The notes below the pieces were generated by a model. That model saw only the letters and a list, made by a program, of their open reading frames with translations. It was not told the DNA's origin and made no database searches. A stretch of DNA of 64,000 bases from Persicaria tinctoria (lineage: Eukaryota > Streptophyta > Magnoliopsida > Caryophyllales > Polygonaceae), in assembly GCA_037127255.1 (NCBI GenBank), contig JBANSL010000005.1:8494001-8558000 (forward strand), given 5' to 3'. Positions 59,598-64,000 of this stretch are shown here, piece after piece (positions within the stretch are counted from its first letter, which is position 1; the number at the start of each line of letters is the position of its first letter). Position numbers and translations under genes: made by a program.

Positions 59598-59961
59598 CTG
59601 TCGCACACAAAGAACAGCAAACAACGGAGAAGTTACACATCTGCGTTCTTATAAAATAGTGCAGCTACTGATCCACGAACCAACTAAACCCTAAAATTCA
59701 CATTTAGCAGAAACCATAGCTGCTGTTTCCTAAAACCAGCGTTTCCCTGATTAATTAAACGGTTTATCAAACGATCGTCATCGATCGATCGCCAGCACAG
59801 AACAGCGATAAACGGAAGATGGACGGACAAATCCGACTGGCATAACCGTCCTCAAAGGACGATCCGAAGTCGGTGACTCCGGCTTCAGCTAGAGCTAGGG
59901 TTTCCGTTCAATGCTTTGAAAGAGAAATGAATTCACGGGACAGAAATGGCTTTACACGTAC
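59598..59961 (-). other. Probable 5'-UTR intron of the PWWP gene
   Basis: On the minus strand AAAAAG/GTACGTG at 59962/59961 is a good donor. A pyrimidine-rich tract ending GTGCGACAG at 59598, two bases before the ATG, is a good acceptor. A 364-bp leader intron is common in plant chromatin genes. An alternative acceptor (AACGCAG at about 59641) would add 15 in-frame residues. Confidence 0.55.
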
Positions 59962-60180
59962 CTTTTTCTAGGGTTTCTGAATATCCTGAATCAGTGCTTA
60001 TCCTCTCAGGTAGAGACGATCGGAAAACTGCATACCAGATCTACCCCGCTCGCTCCATGGGTGCGCGAAGGGAGAAGAAGAAATTGCTGTTGGGAGAAGA
60101 AGAAAACCAGAGTGCGGAGGAGAGACTTCTTTCTAGTTTCTACCTCTCCCCTCTCTGCCTGCCTGTAAACTGTGTTCATT
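59962..60180 (-). promoter_or_regulatory. Probable leader exon and promoter side of the PWWP gene
   Basis: Minus-strand sequence rich in CT/GAAGAAG with GAAACCCTAG (59970-59980), a telobox-like AAACCCTA word often found near plant transcription starts. No TATA box is evident. Confidence 0.4.
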
Positions 60181-61073
60181 TTCTCTTAATTTGTTTTTTA
60201 TCTTTTTTGGTGAAAATTCATTTGTTTTTTTAATAACAAAAAAATCTTAAAACTCTTCTTCCATTCAAGAAAATATGTTACTATTCAATATTCTATGATT
60301 TTTTAGAATGACAAAAAATAAATAAAATAAAAATATTTTTTATCATATCTTTTTATAATTTTATTTTCAATAATAATAATAATGAGTATTGAATTATTTT
60401 TAAGAAAAATAATTTTTAGAAAAGTTAATATTTTATACAATGTTTATCCTCCTAAAAAAATTTGTGTAAATAGTAAATGACTTACTTTGTGGAGTGAATA
60501 GTAACCTTATATGAATAGTAAATGACAAGTTAATAATATGTTATGCAATTTTTATCATCCTAGTTTTTCTTGGAAATATATTCAGTTAATAGAAATAAGT
60601 TCTTAAATTATATCATAGGACGTAGGTTACTAATTCCATGTTTTATATAACTTTTATTATTTATATACGTTTTCTTAAAATGAAAAAATAAAATTGTAAA
60701 ATAAAATATTATAAATGTATAGTTACATTATAAATCAATATCAATCAATCAATATCAATATCAATATCAATCAATATCTAATATCTAATATCTAATACAA
60801 TACTAAAAAAGATGTTAATAAGGCCACTTGAGAAACTCTCCTTAATTATAGACCTAAAAATCTCATGTTGCGAATTTTTATGCCTCTTGGATCCACCTTA
60901 AATAATTAATTAACCTAATTATTAATTACTCCAATATTGTAGTTTAAATAAAAATTTGTTATTCAAATATGTGAGATTTTATGTGGGTCCTCTACCCAAT
61001 TTTAAAAATGTCAATAATTGATATTCAACCGATAATGGTTATCAATGTTTATCTAAATTCGTTGAAGATGCAC
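60181..61073. other. AT-rich intergenic with a microsatellite
   Basis: No gene seen. At about 60735-60796 an imperfect ATCAATATCA/ATCTAATATCTA microsatellite occurs. Confidence 0.5.
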
Positions 61074-61420
61074 TACTACATATAATGGCCTAAGGTAACA
61101 CTCAAAAGAATTACATTATCACTAAAATTTGTTACATTAGGGAGAAGGTAATACTTTTTTAGCATTGCATTTGCGACCGTTGCATTTGACCTAATGTAAC
61201 ATTTTTTATTAGCTAATGTAACATTGCTTCATTAGCAACATCAAGTGTTACATTTTATAACAAAACTATTACATTTGAAGTAAATATTACATTTTCAGAA
61301 TAAATGTTACCTTTCTATGGTGTGTTACCATTACCTAAATATGTTGCATCTAATGAATAATGTTACATTTCAAGAACAATGTTACTCTTAATGTCAAACT
61401 ATTATATTCAAACTCGGGGC
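61074..61420. mobile_element. CACTA-like terminus with AATGTTACATT subterminal repeats (fragment)
   Basis: CACTACTACATATAATGGCC resembles a CACTA terminus. It is followed by at least ten words of the AATGTTACATT/TGTAACATT type in both orientations, the expected subterminal array. The opposite end was not found, so this is a single end or a fragment. Confidence 0.5.
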
Positions 61421-61488
61421 GGATATTTTCACCGCTAATTTTTACTATTCCCACCGCTAATCACCGCATAGGTTTGCGGTGGCCTCAA

Positions 61489-62147
61489 TCTACTTGTATA
61501 ATACTAAAACAGAGGCTGGAAATCCTATGTGGCGGGTTCTGGTGTGATTCGCTTACGTGTCGTATTCTGGTGCAATCTGACCCGGGTCTTTGACACGTCA
61601 ATTAATGACGATCCAATATATTTAAGCGACGTCGGACGATTACATTATCTATTTATATATGTGTCATCCTATGTGTCTATTTTAATTGAAGATTAAATTT
61701 AATTTTTAATATAAATATTCAACATCATATCTTAAGCGGTTACAAAATCTATCATTTGTACTAAAATTATTTTATAAATATATTTTCTTTAGTTATTTTT
61801 ATCTTTAGTCATTTAGATTAGTAACGATAATTCATTATATCTAATGATAAGATTTATTATTAATTGATTATCTATAAAATAATAAAATCTTATCACAATA
61901 AACAAATATTAAATGCAAATATGCTAACGGTTCATGATCGATCCTAAATCACACAATACATGGGTACATTCATGATCAACCCTAACCTAAATTTTACAAT
62001 TATTTAGCTTATATCTAAGTTGAAAAATTGGTCGGTATGTTGTATCTTCAATAAAAATTACTAATTAAAATACCATAACGTTAAAATCTTATGACTTTGT
62101 CATTTTTTCGTGAGACGACCGCACAAGCGTGCGGGACATAAGACTAG
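61489..62147 (+). mobile_element. Short non-autonomous Helitron, 659 bp
   Basis: It starts TCTACTTGTATAATAC after an A. It ends with the hairpin CCGCACAAGCGTGCGG (six-bp stem, 62119-62134), nine bases, then CTAG (62144-62147) followed by T. TC start, 3' hairpin, CTAG end and insertion between A and T are the Helitron signature. No coding capacity. Confidence 0.75.
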
Positions 62148-62273
62148 TTTAGTTTAATTGACAGACACAATTTACACAATATTTTATTTATCATTTGTGT
62201 TATTTTAAATACATTGAAAAAATGTAGAACCAATCACTATATAAGTTATTATAAATTTAATATTATAATTAAA

Positions 62274-64000
62274 ATAAAATGGAAATCCAAACTCGACATA
62301 CTAGCATTAACTGAAACCAAAACAGGTAAACCCCCTTCTGATTACCACCTTAGAGAATCTGGCTTCCACAAGGCTCTAACTATTCCATCTACTGGTGCCA
62401 AAGGAGGCATCTGGATCCTCTCCAAAAAACACAAAACCAATGACAGATACACCATCCTTGAACAACACCAAAGATTCTGTATGATTAAAATTACAATAGA
62501 ACAAATGGATTTTGCTATCATCTTTGTCTATGCCCCTTCAGTTGAATCTGATAAAGAAACTTTCTGGCTTGAGATCATCACTGTCGTCAATAAACATATG
62601 CTTCCTATTATTCTCATAGGAGATTTAAATGACATAGAAAATGACACAGAAAAGGTGGGTGGTTGCACCCCATCTACACACAGATTTCGTAGAATCAGAG
62701 AACTCAAAGAAGAACTTAACCTTCAAACTGTCCCATATATAGGCTCACCTTTCACTTGGAGGAAAAACTCTAACAATAATCCGAACAATACATATGAGCG
62801 CCTTGATAGGGCTCTTGCTCACCAAAATCTTATGTCTCACTTCAAAAATCTTAGAACCCAACACCATCCCTTCTCATCATCTGACCACTGCCCCATCACA
62901 CTACAATTAGGAACATCTGATTGTCTTAAAGGAGCCCCCTTCAGATTCGAAATGGCTTGGTCTACTAACCCCATCTTTGAATCCATAGTCACCAAGGTTT
63001 GGAACAACAAGCTGACAGGCTCCTTTGCGTACTCTTTCATGCAGAAACAAAAACTTCTTAAAAAGAACATCAAGAGTTGGTGCAAAAATCACAACCAAAA
63101 CAACATTCAAAAATAGCTCTCGGAAATAGAAATCAACATTCAGAAACTACAGCTTCACCTACCATGGGGTACCCTGTCACCTAGTGATACTAGGAAACTA
63201 ACTAGATTGGAAAAGAAAAAAAATGCACTCTTAGACTATAGTCTTAAATTTTGGAAACAAAGATCAAAGATTAAACACCTTCAACTAGGAGATAGAAACA
63301 CTAATTACTACCAAACCATTGTAAAAATAAAAAATTATAGAAACTCCACTGCTACTTTTATCACGAATGAGGGAGCTCAACTCACAAAAAATGAAGAAAT
63401 AACAAGCCAGATTACCAAAGAAATGTCCGATAGATTTTTAGCTCAAAACAGAACCCCCATTTCTAGTGATCAAATTAAGCACATTCAACCACAAATCACA
63501 TCCACTGATAATGCAACTCTTCTAACTCTCCCAACTAACAAAGAAATCAAAGATACAATCGGTAGTATGGCTGAGGACAAGACACCTGGCCCTGACGGCT
63601 ACCCTCCAGAATTCTATCTCAAATACTGGAAAATAATTGGAGCTTCATTATGTAAAGCAGTGAAAGCTTTCTTTCATTCTGGTAGTATGCTAACACAAAT
63701 CAATCAAACCTTCATTGCCCTCATCCCCAAGGTAGAGAATCCTCTGAATATCAATCACTATAGGCCTATCAGCCAATGCAACACCATATATAAAATCATA
63801 ACTAAGATCATTGCTAACCGGCTCAAACCAATCTTAAATAAATTAATCAATCCCTTTCAAGGTGCCTTTATTGAAGGAAGATCAATCCAGGATAACACCC
63901 TTATAGCACACGAAATCTTTCATAACTTCCATAAACAAAAAGGAAAAAAAGGTTGGATGGCCCTTAAACTAGACATGGAAAAGGCATACGATAGAATCAA
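62274..64000 (+). pseudogene. L1-type LINE ORF2, 5'-truncated and running off the window
   Basis: The frame opens in the middle of an APE-type endonuclease: LDILALTETK, then VYAPSVES, ILIGDLND, SPFTWRKN, NNTYERLDRALAH and SSDHCPI carry the conserved Glu, Asp, Asn, His residues. The first part of the domain is absent, as expected for 5' truncation during insertion. A single TAG at 63114-63116 interrupts the linker. The same frame then continues without stops to the right edge through reverse-transcriptase motifs (EDKTPGPDGYPPEFY, FIALIPK, HYRPIS, IIANRLKPIL, FIEGRSIQDN, LKLDMEKAYDR). Plant L1 elements use this endonuclease to nick DNA and prime reverse transcription. This copy could not move by itself. 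The 3' end and poly(A) lie beyond the window. Confidence 0.93.

Noticed and set aside
59398..59640. Start of the PWWP protein at the upstream in-frame ATG (59640)
   Set aside because: That stretch has a better reading as the 3' part of a 5'-UTR intron ending at 59598, and family members start with a short MGS-type leader.
59946..60233. Plus-strand 95-codon frame upstream of the PWWP gene
   Set aside because: Antisense to the probable leader exon and promoter; no family and hydrophobic tail from T-rich sequence.

Overview
This window is nuclear DNA from a flowering plant, most likely a eudicot. The signs are GT-AG introns in AT-rich sequence, a plant UGT91-type glycosyltransferase, a CEP signalling-peptide precursor, a plant PWWP-domain gene of the At1g51745 type, and the full range of plant transposons. 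Most of the first 47 kb and the last 3 kb is transposable-element DNA. Three host genes that look functional sit between about 48 and 60 kb. The species cannot be told from what I can see.

Layout. 1-4002: 3' part of an undamaged-looking Ty1/copia element with its 3' LTR. 4573-7843: four small elements, each with a readable target-site duplication (TSD): a hAT MITE, a poly(A)-tailed non-LTR retroposon with a PIF/Harbinger MITE nested in it, and a tRNA-derived SINE. 8.1-34 kb: a transposon-gene cluster. It holds a DUF1985-type gene (+), two related broken RING-H2 genes (+) and a small unrecognised spliced gene (+). It also holds a broken Ulp1/C48 protease-like gene (-) and a broken Mutator (MULE) transposase gene (-). 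Two families of direct repeats, here called A and B, are interleaved with these genes. The gene content resembles a very large MULE carrying Ulp1-like genes. It was later hit by a non-autonomous Ty3-type LTR element (15838-20875) and three hAT insertions.

34.6-36.8 kb: a CACTA-like fragment next to a decayed endogenous caulimovirid coat-protein region. 36960-42905: a roughly 2.9 kb gypsy 3' LTR (minus) split by a 3,055 bp LTR of the same family in the opposite orientation, with TSD TGGAG. 43.8-45.9 kb: Helitron ends, including a tandem array of 5'-end-like units. 46.1-47.6 kb: AAACGCGG palindromes and a TIR element.

Host genes. A two-exon UGT91-like gene (48046-49525), a CEP precursor (51966-52259) and a three-coding-exon PWWP gene on the minus strand (55909-59595, with a likely 5'-UTR intron). 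They look functionally independent; nothing suggests a cluster or pathway. Beyond 60 kb come a CACTA-like terminus, a short Helitron and a 5'-truncated L1-type LINE running off the right edge.

All calls come from reading the sequence. No database search or alignment program was run, and identities are estimates by eye.
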